Below are positions 7,575 to 15,937 of a stretch of 64,000 nt of DNA, one piece after another. Position numbers and translations under genes: made by a program. Under the pieces are notes generated by a model. It saw only the letters and a program-made list of their open reading frames with translations, was not told the origin of the DNA and did no database searches. Where the stretch lies: assembly GCA_964623625.1 (NCBI GenBank), contig CAZUUJ010000005.1, forward strand, positions 1-64,000, given 5' to 3'. Numbering within the stretch: the stretch's first letter is position 1; each line of letters opens with the position of its first letter. This DNA is from CAZLGM01 sp964623625. Lineage in GTDB: Bacteria > Desulfobacterota > Desulfobulbia > Desulfobulbales > Desulfocapsaceae.

Positions 7575-8309
7575 GGGAAGCTTACGTTTACTTAGATGAA
7601 TAAGAAATTCACGGTTCCCTTTTGCTCCGAGAATAGGGGATGAAATGACCCCTGTTGTCAGAAGACCTGCTGAATCACTAAAATCGGTGATTTTATCAAT
7701 GGCCTCCTGATGGAGATTCGGATCAAGTACGATTCCACCCTTGGAGATCTTCTGAGAAGGCAGTTCGAATTGGGGCTTAATAAGGGATATGATGTTGATG
7801 GTTCTGCCGAAAAGAGGTAGCAGCGGGGGGATTATTGTAGTCAGGGAAATAAAGGATACATCGATTACAGCCAGGTCCAGCGGCTCGGAAACCTGCCCGG
7901 TGGTAATGTTTCTGGCATTGAATCGCTCGATCAGTACGACACGAGGGTCCTGACGTAGTTTCCAGTCAATCTGACCGTATCCCACATCAACCCCATAAAC
8001 TTTTTTAGCGCCGTATTGGAGCAGACAATCGGTGAAACCACCGGTAGATACACCGATATCGGCGCAGATCATGTCGGCCGGATCGACTTGAAAGCTCTTC
8101 AGCCCTGCCTCCAGTTTCAAGCCTCCACGGGAGACAAATGGGAGTTCTTTCTTTAACTGAATAGAACAGCCGGTAGAGACCTGGAAGCCCGGTTTGTCGA
8201 TAATTGTTTCGTCAACCAGCACCTTGCCGGCCCTGATAAGCCTTTCCGCCAATTCAACGGTGTCGGCGATTTTTTTTTTGACCAGAAGATGGTCGAGCCG
8301 TATCTTCAT
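7560..8309 (-). CDS. tlyA: TlyA family rRNA 2'-O-methyltransferase (hemolysin A homologue)
   Basis: A 249-residue protein with an N-terminal S4 RNA-binding domain (RLDHLLVKKKIADT to about residue 60), then an FtsJ-type SAM methyltransferase fold: ADIGVSTGGFTDCLLQYGA is the SAM glycine motif, and VIDVSFISLT and SLIKPQFEL are characteristic of TlyA. Family members methylate 16S/23S rRNA ribose and were originally described as hemolysins. The 3' end overlaps the convergent transporter gene by 15 bp. It is last in the minus-strand tol operon, 15 bp after the cpoB-like gene, which suggests read-through from tol rather than functional linkage. Confidence 0.9.
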   Translation of the reverse strand: MKIRLDHLLVKKKIADTVELAERLIRAGKVLVDETIIDKPGFQVSTGCSIQLKKELPFVSRGGLKLEAGLKSFQVDPADMICADIGVSTGGFTDCLLQYGAKKVYGVDVGYGQIDWKLRQDPRVVLIERFNARNITTGQVSEPLDLAVIDVSFISLTTIIPPLLPLFGRTINIISLIKPQFELPSQKISKGGIVLDPNLHQEAIDKITDFSDSAGLLTTGVISSPILGAKGNREFLIHLSKRKLPSSTV

Positions 8310-8324
8310 GGCGTCTAATCAGTC

Positions 8325-9293
8325 TTATAGTTTGTTAATCCGTTCTTTGGCCTTCGCCGCTTCCGGTGATGCGGAATAGGTGGAAATGAGCTTTTTATAG
8401 ATCATCTTTGCCGTTTCATAATCGGAAAGTTTTTCAAAGGAGCTTCCCTGTTTGAAAAGAGCGGTCGGAGCCTGCGGATCACGGGGGTGATTGGTGATGA
8501 TCTTCTGATACTGCATGATTGCCTGATTGTACTGTTTCATGTTGTACAGTGACTCGCCCATCAACAGCCGGGCTTCAATAGCACTCGGGGATGATTTGTT
8601 CAGGCTGACGAAGCGCTCAAACAGGATGTATGATTTTTGGTACTGGCCTTTGCCATAGGCCTGTTTGGCCTGCTGAATAATATTTTCTTGTTTTTTCCTA
8701 TCCGCAGGAGCAGTTTTTTTCAGAGGAGTGCTTTGCGGTGTTGTACTGGTCGAAGAAGACTTTGCAGCATACTTGATGACCTTGTTTTTTCCACTGGAGC
8801 GAATGATCTCGATACCGCCGGAAGAGTTCCGTTTACGGGACACGGATTTCTCAGCTTTGATTCGCATCGCTTTGGCCCTCTCGGCGGCAAGTTTGGCCTC
8901 TTTAGCTTTCTTTTCCGCTTCCCGTATGCGAGCCATTTTGATTGCCTTGGCCTCTTCCTCTTTCTGCCGGTACCTCTTGGTCAAGGACTGCAGGGTGACA
9001 TCATGTTCTTTCTGCTGTTCCTGTATAATCCTGTTTTGATGAGACAGTTCCTCTATCCGGCTTTTCAACTGCAGGATATCATCCTGGATCCGGTCTAGCT
9101 GACTGGATGAGGTTGCCTGCCTTTTCTGGATATCGGAAAAGGTGTTGGCCTTCATGGTATCTACCTTGTTGGAGACAACACGCAACTGATAGTGGAGGTT
9201 TTTTATTTCATCCTGTGAGGCGCACTGAAGGAGCAGGGGCGACAGGATGAGAATAAGGACAATGCTGATTTTGGAATTGGCTGTTTTCTTCAT
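8325..9293 (-). CDS. CpoB/YbgF-like tol-pal system lipoprotein with coiled coil and TPR
   Basis: About 322 residues. The signal peptide ends in a lipobox (LLLQC), predicting an acylated, membrane-anchored form. A long charged coiled coil (about residues 30-140) and a Lys/Thr/Ser-rich linker follow. The C-terminal tetratricopeptide repeats have the CpoB/YbgF pattern (QAYGKGQYQKSYILFERFV; MGESLYNMKQYNQAIMQYQK). CpoB coordinates peptidoglycan synthesis with Tol-driven outer-membrane constriction. It follows tolB by about 24 bp. Escherichia coli CpoB is soluble in the periplasm; the lipobox here is a difference and might compensate for the absent Pal anchor. ATG at 9293 is preferred over an upstream TTG (9308) because it begins a normal signal peptide. 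Confidence 0.85.
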   Translation of the reverse strand: MKKTANSKISIVLILILSPLLLQCASQDEIKNLHYQLRVVSNKVDTMKANTFSDIQKRQATSSSQLDRIQDDILQLKSRIEELSHQNRIIQEQQKEHDVTLQSLTKRYRQKEEEAKAIKMARIREAEKKAKEAKLAAERAKAMRIKAEKSVSRKRNSSGGIEIIRSSGKNKVIKYAAKSSSTSTTPQSTPLKKTAPADRKKQENIIQQAKQAYGKGQYQKSYILFERFVSLNKSSPSAIEARLLMGESLYNMKQYNQAIMQYQKIITNHPRDPQAPTALFKQGSSFEKLSDYETAKMIYKKLISTYSASPEAAKAKERINKL

Positions 9294-9317
9294 GATCAAT
9301 ATAGGCAAAGGATAATT

Positions 9318-10613
9318 TTAATACTTTTTAGACCAGCGGGGATAGGATTGACTTCCACGGAAGGGAAAAAGTGCCCGCTGATAGCTTCCATTTTTCATAA
9401 TAGCATAAATTCTGTTTCTTCTGCCGTCTCTTTTCGAAAAGATAATCTGGTTACCGTCAGGTGACCAGGCCGGAGATTCGTGATGGCTGAGATCTTTAGT
9501 AACTTGGTTCCGCTTGGCGCCGGCAATAGGAGCAATGGTGCATATCTGGTACACTCCACCGATCAGGCTTGAGTAGGCAATCAGATTCTCCGTGGGTGAC
9601 CAGGAAGGTTCGGCATTTTCCGCTCCCCTGAACGTAATCCTCTGAACATTTTTAGTTCGAATATCCATGGTATACAATTGCGGTTTTCCTGATCTGTCGG
9701 AAACGAAAACGATTTTAGAACCATCAGGTGACCAGCTTGGCGATACGTTGATACCACTCCCTCTGGTAAGACGGGTGATAATGCGGCCGTCTCGACGAAG
9801 CAGATAGAGGTCGGGATTGCCGTCTTTTGAGAGGGTGACGATCATGCTCTTGCCGTCAGGAGCCCATGCCGGAGCCAGGTTCATGCCTTTCCTCCTTGAA
9901 ATGGCCCGGGTAACCTTAGACTGGCGCAGATCGGTCAAATACAGATTCTGATTGCCGGAATGATAGGAAGTATAACTTAAATGGGTACCGCTCGGAGTAA
10001 AGCGGGGAGAGACAATCAGATTTCTATGTCGTGTAACCCGTCGATTTTTGTTTCCCAGAATGTCGGTCAGATGGACTTCCTTTGCACCGCTCTGATTGGA
10101 AACAAAAACGATCTGGGTTTGGGCGATCCCTTCAACGCCTGTCAATTCCTGGATGACAGTGTCACAGAACCGGTAAAGCATATCGTTTTTCTGACGGTTA
10201 TCACCCCTGTATTTTTTCCCCAATATCATACTGTCGCTGACAACTTCCAACAGTCTCATTTCCAGGATGAGATCTTTTTTGGTTGACACAAATTTTCCAA
10301 TAATCGCATAGTCAGCACCCAGTTTCTTCCAGTCGGCGGATTGGGAGCCGCCATATTCGGAAGCCGGTATAATCGAGATAATTCCGTGGAACTTCAAGCT
10401 TTTTGCCAGAGTATCACTCAGTTGTTTGCCGGTCTGGAATCCCTTTGTTCCTCCCTGACCCGTGAAATAGGGAACAGCAAAATGGATTTTTCTGGTTTCC
10501 GGTGAGGTGATATCGAGGATAGGGACATCACGTCCGAGCAGAGTTGAAGGGAGTGAGAGAAGAAGACTTAGTAGAAGCGCTGTTGTCAGATGAATAGCTA
10601 TTCGTCGTTTCAT
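9318..10613 (-). CDS. tolB: Tol-Pal system beta-propeller protein TolB
   Basis: About 431 residues: signal peptide, an N-terminal alpha/beta domain (FAVPYFTG to about residue 160), then a six-bladed propeller with repeated PxWSPDG motifs (PAWAPDGKSM, PSWSPDGSKIVFVSDRSG, PSWSPTENLIAYSS, PAWSPDGNQIIFSKRDG). TolB is the periplasmic hub linking TolA to the Pal lipoprotein. The ATG at 10613 begins a standard signal peptide; the frame upstream of it is open only because it enters the palindromic element at 10650-10798. That element separates tolB from tolA. No clear ribosome binding site is seen. Confidence 0.93.
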   Translation of the reverse strand: MKRRIAIHLTTALLLSLLLSLPSTLLGRDVPILDITSPETRKIHFAVPYFTGQGGTKGFQTGKQLSDTLAKSLKFHGIISIIPASEYGGSQSADWKKLGADYAIIGKFVSTKKDLILEMRLLEVVSDSMILGKKYRGDNRQKNDMLYRFCDTVIQELTGVEGIAQTQIVFVSNQSGAKEVHLTDILGNKNRRVTRHRNLIVSPRFTPSGTHLSYTSYHSGNQNLYLTDLRQSKVTRAISRRKGMNLAPAWAPDGKSMIVTLSKDGNPDLYLLRRDGRIITRLTRGSGINVSPSWSPDGSKIVFVSDRSGKPQLYTMDIRTKNVQRITFRGAENAEPSWSPTENLIAYSSLIGGVYQICTIAPIAGAKRNQVTKDLSHHESPAWSPDGNQIIFSKRDGRRNRIYAIMKNGSYQRALFPFRGSQSYPRWSKKY

Positions 10614-10649
10614 GATATATGAGATCGAGTTTCTGTTGTTGACTGATTG

Positions 10650-10798
10650 ATTAGTGCCCATCCAGAAATGGCCTTTTTCTCCCAACTCTTCGTTGCAGAA
10701 AAAAAATTTATCCTCGGAATATATCTTATATGCCTGTGGAAAATTTTCTCTACGCCTCGATTTAGAAAAAAAATTCTCATTTCTGGACAGACACTAAT
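10650..10798. repeat. Palindromic MITE-like element, copy 2, between tolA and tolB
   Basis: A 149-bp element with inverted ends ATTAGTGCCCATCCAGAAATG and CATTTCTGGACAGACACTAAT, homologous to 74-220 (shared CCCAACTCTTCGTT and CTCGATTT blocks). It abuts the tolA stop codon: the TAA at 10800-10798 lies at the element edge. The interruption puts roughly 180 bp between tolA and tolB, otherwise tightly packed genes. Confidence 0.75.
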
Positions 10799-11640
10799 TA
10801 TTGAATGGATTCTGGTTTGAATCGTAAACCGATTTTATAATAGGGCCGTTTCAATGCCGGTGGTATGGGTGGCATGTCTCCTGCTTTTTGCAGGGTGCTG
10901 ACCACAAACTGATCAAAATACCGGTCACCGGATTTCTTTTCAAAATATCGATTGGTCACCTTGCCATCACTCTGGATGGTGATGACCACCAGGGCAGAGA
11001 GGTTAGGGTCCCACGGCTTGTGGTCTGGAAGAGACCAGTATTGCTGCAATCGGGAGAATATCTGGGCCTGGTACCTGCTTTCCAGCAGACTGCTGAGATT
11101 GGTCTGCCTGCTTCCTCTGACCGTTCGATTGGTCCGTCGGATCTGTTTTTTTATTTTCTCTACCTGTTGGGCGGCAAGACGTGCCTCCCGCTCAGCCTTT
11201 CTTTCAAGTTCTTTTGCCCGTTTAAGCCTTTTCTCGGCATTTTTATCCGGAGGTGGCGGTTTCTTAATTTTTTTCCGTTTTTTTCTTTTCAACGGTTTAA
11301 TGGAAACTGCCTTTTTAACTGGGGCCGGTTTTGGTTTTGGCTGAACGACCACCTTGGGTTTTTTAATTTCAACCGGTTTAATCTTAATTTCCTTTATTTC
11401 CGGCGGGGCTTTCTCAACCTGTTTTACCTGAGGCTGCACAGGAGGTGCTTCCTCTTGCGGCTCAACAATATTTACCAGTTTGACCGAATAGACCTCCGGG
11501 TATCTGATAGCCGGTTTGAAAAGCTCGGGAAGATAGATAATCGAGAGATAGATAAAAAGGTGAAATCCGATGGTCAGGTTGATCGGCCATTTCCATTCGT
11601 TTCTCTCGATCATGCGTGTCACGGTGAAATAATCAGACAC
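10798..11640 (-). CDS. tolA: TolA/TonB-type energy transducer
   Basis: A 280-residue protein: one N-terminal transmembrane helix (NLTIGFHLFIYLSIIYLP, about residues 20-38), a long Pro/Lys-rich and then charged helical periplasmic region (about 60-175, rich in KPK, KKAP and AERKARE-like runs), and a C-terminal TonB/TolA domain (SRLQQYWSLPDHKPWDPNL through the end). TolA couples the TolQR motor to TolB-Pal. It follows tolR by 5 bp. The stop codon is at the boundary of the palindromic element, so the original C-terminus may have been altered by a residue or two. Confidence 0.88.
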   Translation of the reverse strand: MSDYFTVTRMIERNEWKWPINLTIGFHLFIYLSIIYLPELFKPAIRYPEVYSVKLVNIVEPQEEAPPVQPQVKQVEKAPPEIKEIKIKPVEIKKPKVVVQPKPKPAPVKKAVSIKPLKRKKRKKIKKPPPPDKNAEKRLKRAKELERKAEREARLAAQQVEKIKKQIRRTNRTVRGSRQTNLSSLLESRYQAQIFSRLQQYWSLPDHKPWDPNLSALVVITIQSDGKVTNRYFEKKSGDRYFDQFVVSTLQKAGDMPPIPPALKRPYYKIGLRFKPESIQ

Positions 11641-11645
11641 TGTAG

Positions 11646-12080
11646 TTATTTCTTTTCTACCGGTTTGGTTATCATTCCCAGTTTATCAAAACCGGCACTC
11701 TTGATGGTCGACATGGTGGTGACCACAACACCGTATGGTACATTTTTATCGGCTTTCAAGAAAATCGGTTTTTTCTTCTTTTCTTCCTGGCCAAAGCTTT
11801 TCAGTTGCTGCAACAGTAGCGGCTGGGAGACTTCAACATTGCCAAAATGAATTTTGCCTGTTTTGTCAATGGAGACGATAAGAGGTTTTTCTTTCTGGCG
11901 TAAAGACTTTGCAGTGGTTTCCGGCAGGTCGACATCCAACCCCTGGGTCATCATGGGTGCGGTGACCATGAAAATGATCAGTAATACCAGCATGACGTCG
12001 ACCAACGGGGTAACGTTGATTTCAGAAACGAGTCCTTTGCGGGTGTTGCCGCGAACGTCATCCATGCCCCCTATAGCCAT
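11646..12080 (-). CDS. tolR: TolR/ExbD-type proton channel subunit
   Basis: A 144-residue protein with the canonical EINVTPLVDVMLVLLIIFMVTA segment, here spanning about residues 20-41. It contains the single transmembrane helix with the channel Asp. The C-terminal periplasmic domain contains ADKNVPYGVVVTTMSTIKSAG, typical for the family. With TolQ it forms the proton-motive-force-driven stator energising TolA. It lies between tolQ and tolA in the standard order. Confidence 0.93.
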   Translation of the reverse strand: MAIGGMDDVRGNTRKGLVSEINVTPLVDVMLVLLIIFMVTAPMMTQGLDVDLPETTAKSLRQKEKPLIVSIDKTGKIHFGNVEVSQPLLLQQLKSFGQEEKKKKPIFLKADKNVPYGVVVTTMSTIKSAGFDKLGMITKPVEKK

Positions 12081-12218
12081 ATTGTTATACCTGCGCTGTT
12101 GTTTGCTGCCATCTCAAGATATGGACATGCGTTATTTACGGCAGTAACTGAAAAATTAGTTTTTCGCTCTGATAGACTACTTACGGCTGCAATAATTTTT
12201 CTGCCACGGACCAGAGTT

Positions 12219-12920
12219 TCATACTCTACTGATCAGATCACGCTCAACCAGATTAAGGAAGTCAGTAGAGAAGTTTTGAATTTCATTATCGATTTCAGCA
12301 ACTACATTAGAAAAATAGTTAAAAAATATAACAGCCGGAATGGCAGCTGCGAGCCCGGCTGCTGTGGCAACAAGGGCTTCGGAAATACCGGGAGCCACAA
12401 CCGCAAGAGAAGCAGAGCCCCGCATGCCGATATCATGGAACGACACCATGATTCCCCACACTGTGCCAAACAGACCAATAAAGGGAGTCGCGCTGCCTGT
12501 AGTCGCCAGAAAAGGCAGCAATCGTCCCATATGGGAAATTTCCTGGGACTCGGCTTTTCGTAATGCCCTTTTGAGGTTGTCCATGGCGGCCAGTTGGGAG
12601 CCCAGAGGTTTCTGGATACCTCCTTCATCAGGACGGCTTCTGAGTTTGTTGATCTTTTTCAGTTCACCGAAACCGGAAGAAAATACGGTGGCTTCAGGGC
12701 TGTAAGGATAATCTTCCGTTATTTTAAACGCTTCGTTCAAATTGGCCGAAGACCAGAAAGCCTCAAGAAATTCATTTGTGTCTTTTTTTATGTTCCGAAA
12801 AAGGCGGAATTTCATGAATATAATAGCCCATGAAATCAGTGAAAAAATGAGAAGAGTAACCATGACGGCCTGACCAACAGGGCCGGCATGGAGTATCATA
12901 TCGATTATGGTTAACTGCAC
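12219..12920 (-). CDS. tolQ: TolQ/ExbB-type proton channel subunit
   Basis: A 233-residue membrane protein with three hydrophobic segments (about 15-37, 138-160 and 175-200) and the MotA/TolQ/ExbB signature FIGLFGTVWGIMVSFHDIG followed by APGISEALVATAAGLAAAIP. It forms the inner-membrane pore of the Tol motor. It is first in the operon; about 138 bp separate it from tolR, a larger gap than usual, with nothing recognisable in it. Confidence 0.93.
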   Translation of the reverse strand: MQLTIIDMILHAGPVGQAVMVTLLIFSLISWAIIFMKFRLFRNIKKDTNEFLEAFWSSANLNEAFKITEDYPYSPEATVFSSGFGELKKINKLRSRPDEGGIQKPLGSQLAAMDNLKRALRKAESQEISHMGRLLPFLATTGSATPFIGLFGTVWGIMVSFHDIGMRGSASLAVVAPGISEALVATAAGLAAAIPAVIFFNYFSNVVAEIDNEIQNFSTDFLNLVERDLISRV

Positions 12921-13021
12921 TGAAATTACCTTTGCTTAATTACCTTTGGAGAACTACTGCTGAATCGAGAAAATCGCTCAATTTAGGTTGAACATTGAAT
13001 GACGTTTCAATGTGTCCTGCT

Positions 13022-13049
13022 ATAATACAAAGAATATTGAAAAGGTCAA
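13022..13049 (-). promoter_or_regulatory. Candidate sigma70 promoter of the tol operon
   Basis: On the minus strand TTGACC (13049-13044), 16-bp spacer, TATTAT (13027-13022), about 100 bp upstream of tolQ and reading toward it. Confidence 0.4.
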
Positions 13050-13204
13050 CATGAGGAAGCATCAGTTGATGAAAAAAATGTGCCTGAAAACATCAGGACA
13101 ACCTAATGTATTTACAAGATAAATTAAGACAACTACTTTCTGTTTCACGAAGTTGTCCGCCTCCATTGTATTTTTTATGCGTCACGCGGCCAGCGTTGCG
13201 TTGT

Positions 13205-13645
13205 TTACTGTTTATCAGTCAGGGTGCAGGAGAATTCGACCTGGGTTGTAATCCTGTTCTGTATCCTGACAACTCCTTTTAAAAACCAGGCTGCACTTAT
13301 TTTTTCTTTCAATTCGACATGTATTGTTATGGTATCACCCGGCAGTACCTGCCTTTTAAAGCGGGCCTTACCGATTCTTGAGAGAACGGGGATTGTATTG
13401 GGAGTTATCTTTGCATCAGATGACAATGCGATCAGCAGGGCACCGCTCTGAAAAACGGATTCGAGAATCAGAACACCCGGCACGATCGGATTCCCGGGGT
13501 AATGCCCCTTGAGCAGATCCAGATCCTCGGGGATTGTTTTGGTTGTAACGATACGGTGCTGTTCAGACTCAAGTATTTCATCGACCCAGAGAAACGGTTC
13601 CCTGTGAGGGATATGATCGAGTATTTTTTTTGTGTTTTGGGCCAT
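13205..13645 (-). CDS. FabZ/FabA-like 3-hydroxyacyl-ACP dehydratase
   Basis: A 146-residue hotdog-fold protein. IPHREPFLWVDEI is the FabZ N-terminal signature. KGHYPGNPIVPGVLILESV holds the catalytic His and the Glu on the central helix. Expected activity: dehydration of 3-hydroxyacyl-ACP to trans-2-enoyl-ACP. It is the last gene of a minus-strand operon that also supplies ketosynthase, acyl carrier protein and ketoreductase, leaving only 3 bp after the ketoreductase stop. No enoyl reductase is encoded here, so the pathway could leave double bonds in place. It is probably a dedicated, not housekeeping, dehydratase; I give no fab symbol. Confidence 0.85.
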   Translation of the reverse strand: MAQNTKKILDHIPHREPFLWVDEILESEQHRIVTTKTIPEDLDLLKGHYPGNPIVPGVLILESVFQSGALLIALSSDAKITPNTIPVLSRIGKARFKRQVLPGDTITIHVELKEKISAAWFLKGVVRIQNRITTQVEFSCTLTDKQ

Positions 13646-13648
13646 TTC

Positions 13649-14389
13649 TCAAATTCCGCCATTTACCTCAAGGACGGAACCGGTTATGTAGGAAGCTTTG
13701 GAAGAGGCCAGGAAAAGGACGGCCTCGGCAACTTCCTGCACCGTGCCGAACCGCCGCATGGGGATCATGCTCTTGTAGTTTTTCAACTGGTCGTCGGTTA
13801 AACCATCCAACAGCTGGGTGTCGATAAAACCAGGGGAAACACAGTTGACGGTGATTTTTTTCCGGGCGCATTCTTTGGCAAGACTGGCAGCCATACCTAT
13901 CTGGCCGGCCTTTGAGGCGGCATAATTGGATTGACCGGCGAACCCTAGACGAGCCATGGGAGAGGTGATATTGATAATTCGACCATACCGGTTCTTCAAC
14001 ATCAGTTTAACTCCACGCCTACACATATGAAATGTTCCGCTGAGATTAATGTCGATAACCCGCTGCCAGTCGTTATCAGCCATCAGGGCAAGCAGGGCGT
14101 CGCGGCGAATACCGGCATTATTGACAAGAATATGGATTGAATCAAATTGGTCTTCCACCGTGTCGTAGAGTTGTTCAACCTGTCGGCTGTCGGCAATGTC
14201 GCACTGAAAGAGCTGGACTTGTCCCTGATATTCACGCCATTCGTCGATACAGATGTCGGCCGCTTCCCTGTTGCTACCATAGAGGCCTATCACCATAGCG
14301 CCTTGTTCCAGGAACAGCCTGCTGATTCCTTTTCCAATACCGCGTGTAGCTCCTGTTACGAGCACTGTCTGTCCTTTAAAATCGTCCAT
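13649..14389 (-). CDS. FabG-like 3-oxoacyl-ACP reductase (SDR)
   Basis: About 246 residues. VTGATRGIGKGISRLF is the NADP-binding TGxxxGIG motif, NNAGIRRD follows, and Ser (NITSPMARLG) with YAASKAG provides the catalytic Ser-Tyr-Lys set. The C-terminal GSVLEVNGGI is typical of FabG. It would reduce 3-oxoacyl-ACP from the operon's ketosynthase. Start: ATG at 14389 preferred over a TTG five codons upstream. The upstream desaturase-like gene stops at 14461, leaving a gap of about 71 bp. Confidence 0.88.
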   Translation of the reverse strand: MDDFKGQTVLVTGATRGIGKGISRLFLEQGAMVIGLYGSNREAADICIDEWREYQGQVQLFQCDIADSRQVEQLYDTVEDQFDSIHILVNNAGIRRDALLALMADNDWQRVIDINLSGTFHMCRRGVKLMLKNRYGRIINITSPMARLGFAGQSNYAASKAGQIGMAASLAKECARKKITVNCVSPGFIDTQLLDGLTDDQLKNYKSMIPMRRFGTVQEVAEAVLFLASSKASYITGSVLEVNGGI

Positions 14390-14460
14390 GATAAATTCGT
14401 TCAATAAAAAAATAGGCTGTTTTTATGATACAAACGAAAAAATGTACCCATAAATCTTTA

Positions 14461-15864
14461 TCAGCTTCTTAAAAAACCGTCAACATCGTTGGCGACGATC
14501 ACACCGTAGTTCATGGCACCCAGCCAACCGGACATGATAATACCAACTGAACCCACATGAAACAACCCGTCAACCTGATGAAAGAGGGTTCTTGAAACAT
14601 TGAGGCCTTCAAATTTGGTACCGAATGAGGTACCGCGGGTATGCAGAGTATAGCGATTGAATGTTACTGGAGTTGCGGCCCCCAGCCAATTGATCTTTTC
14701 CGTGACGTCGGGTAGGTATCGTTCAAGATCGACGATCGTACGGTCGATTAACTTGTTCTTTTGGTTTTCATAGGTGGTTTCATCCATTTGAGCCCAATCC
14801 TGATACCGGCTATTCATAGAGGCCACAATGGTGTAGCGGTCATGTCCGGGTCTGGTTTTGGGATAGTAGATCGAAAAGGTCTTTGATCTGGTATGCAGAT
14901 CAAGCAGCTCTTCCGAATCGAATTCTTGTGCTGTTGAAGTGAAAAGCAGATCGCCGATGTCATCGATAACCTGATCGTCCTGAATGCCGATATAAACCTG
15001 GCAACTTGAATTATTCACCCGTATTTTGTCAGCTTTCTCAAGATAATCATCTGAAAAATTTTCACGACCAGCAAGCTTGAATATGGTATTGGTGATACCT
15101 GAATTTGAGACCACGCTTTTTGTACCGATTATTTTACCATTAACCAGAACCCCTCTGACCCGACCTTTTTCTATTATGATTTTCTCGACTTTGGCCCTGC
15201 TGCAAATAGAAACCCCGTTTTTTTCTAATTCCTGCCTCATCATGCCAATCAGAGTGTCGGTGCCTCCACGGAAGGTGAATACACCTTTATTCATGAAATT
15301 GGAGAAAACAATACCGTAAGTAATGGCTGGATCGTCAAGGGTTGATCCGTTGGCGTAAGTGATCGGTTCCATGAGCAGCCGATGGACGTCAGACCGGCCA
15401 GGAAAATAAGTGTCAAAAAGTTCTCTTGTGGTTATGGACTGGTCATCATAGAAATTCATTGATGAAACAGCCTGGAAAAAATTGTCGATGACCGACGAGT
15501 CGATCTTGAAATGGTTAATCAGCAAAGAGGTGAAATCCTGACGGTCAAAAGTTGTTTTCAGCCTGAACTGGGGGTTGTCAAAAACAATATTCTCTAACTG
15601 GACAATGGCTCCCATGATTTCACGATTCCAGTATTTTCTGCATGTTTTTTTCATGCCGTATGGGAAGCCATGCAAAGAAATATCGAAAATATGTCCTTCT
15701 CTCTTAAACCAGGTGGCCAATCCCCCGAGTTTATGATGATGCTCAAGCAGTAAAACGGTATGGCCGCTATTGGCCAGACGATTTGCGGTCGTTAATCCGC
15801 CAAGTCCTGAGCCGATGACGATATTATCGTAATGATCGCTAAGAGTGTCGAAATGGGTGGGCAT
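14461..15864 (-). CDS. CrtI-type FAD-dependent oxidoreductase (phytoene desaturase-like), copy B
   Basis: A 467-residue flavoprotein. NIVIGSGLGGLTTANRLANSG is the FAD dinucleotide-binding motif, LLEHHHKLGGLATWFKREG follows, and the C-terminal half contains the typical substrate and FAD-contact region ending with GLFHVGSVGIIMSGWLGAMN. Family members perform desaturation, isomerisation or saturation of hydrophobic polyene substrates. No phytoene synthase or other carotenoid gene is nearby; the neighbours are fatty-acid-type enzymes. An acyl-chain substrate, possibly ACP-bound, is therefore more likely than a carotenoid (inference). About 25-30 percent similarity to the adjacent paralogue at 15938-17341 is suggested by eye only. 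Confidence 0.8.
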   Translation of the reverse strand: MPTHFDTLSDHYDNIVIGSGLGGLTTANRLANSGHTVLLLEHHHKLGGLATWFKREGHIFDISLHGFPYGMKKTCRKYWNREIMGAIVQLENIVFDNPQFRLKTTFDRQDFTSLLINHFKIDSSVIDNFFQAVSSMNFYDDQSITTRELFDTYFPGRSDVHRLLMEPITYANGSTLDDPAITYGIVFSNFMNKGVFTFRGGTDTLIGMMRQELEKNGVSICSRAKVEKIIIEKGRVRGVLVNGKIIGTKSVVSNSGITNTIFKLAGRENFSDDYLEKADKIRVNNSSCQVYIGIQDDQVIDDIGDLLFTSTAQEFDSEELLDLHTRSKTFSIYYPKTRPGHDRYTIVASMNSRYQDWAQMDETTYENQKNKLIDRTIVDLERYLPDVTEKINWLGAATPVTFNRYTLHTRGTSFGTKFEGLNVSRTLFHQVDGLFHVGSVGIIMSGWLGAMNYGVIVANDVDGFLRS

Positions 15865-15937
15865 GAAAACGAGTGGTTTAAATAACGTCTACTTAGTCTT
15901 GCTGATGTCTGTTTAAGAGGGAGAACGGGTTAGTGGG

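Noticed and set aside
8637..9098. Plus-strand frames inside the cpoB-like gene
   Set aside because: Antisense of a coiled-coil gene; Phe/Leu-rich sequence results from reverse-reading Lys/Glu codons.
8325..9293. Considering the lipoprotein after tolB to be Pal
   Set aside because: It has a coiled coil and TPRs (CpoB) and lacks an OmpA-like peptidoglycan-binding domain.
10888..11850. 320-codon plus-strand frame across tolA/tolR
   Set aside because: Shadow of the Lys/Pro-rich tolA linker; Phe/Leu/Gly-rich, no recognisable domain, overlaps two certain genes.
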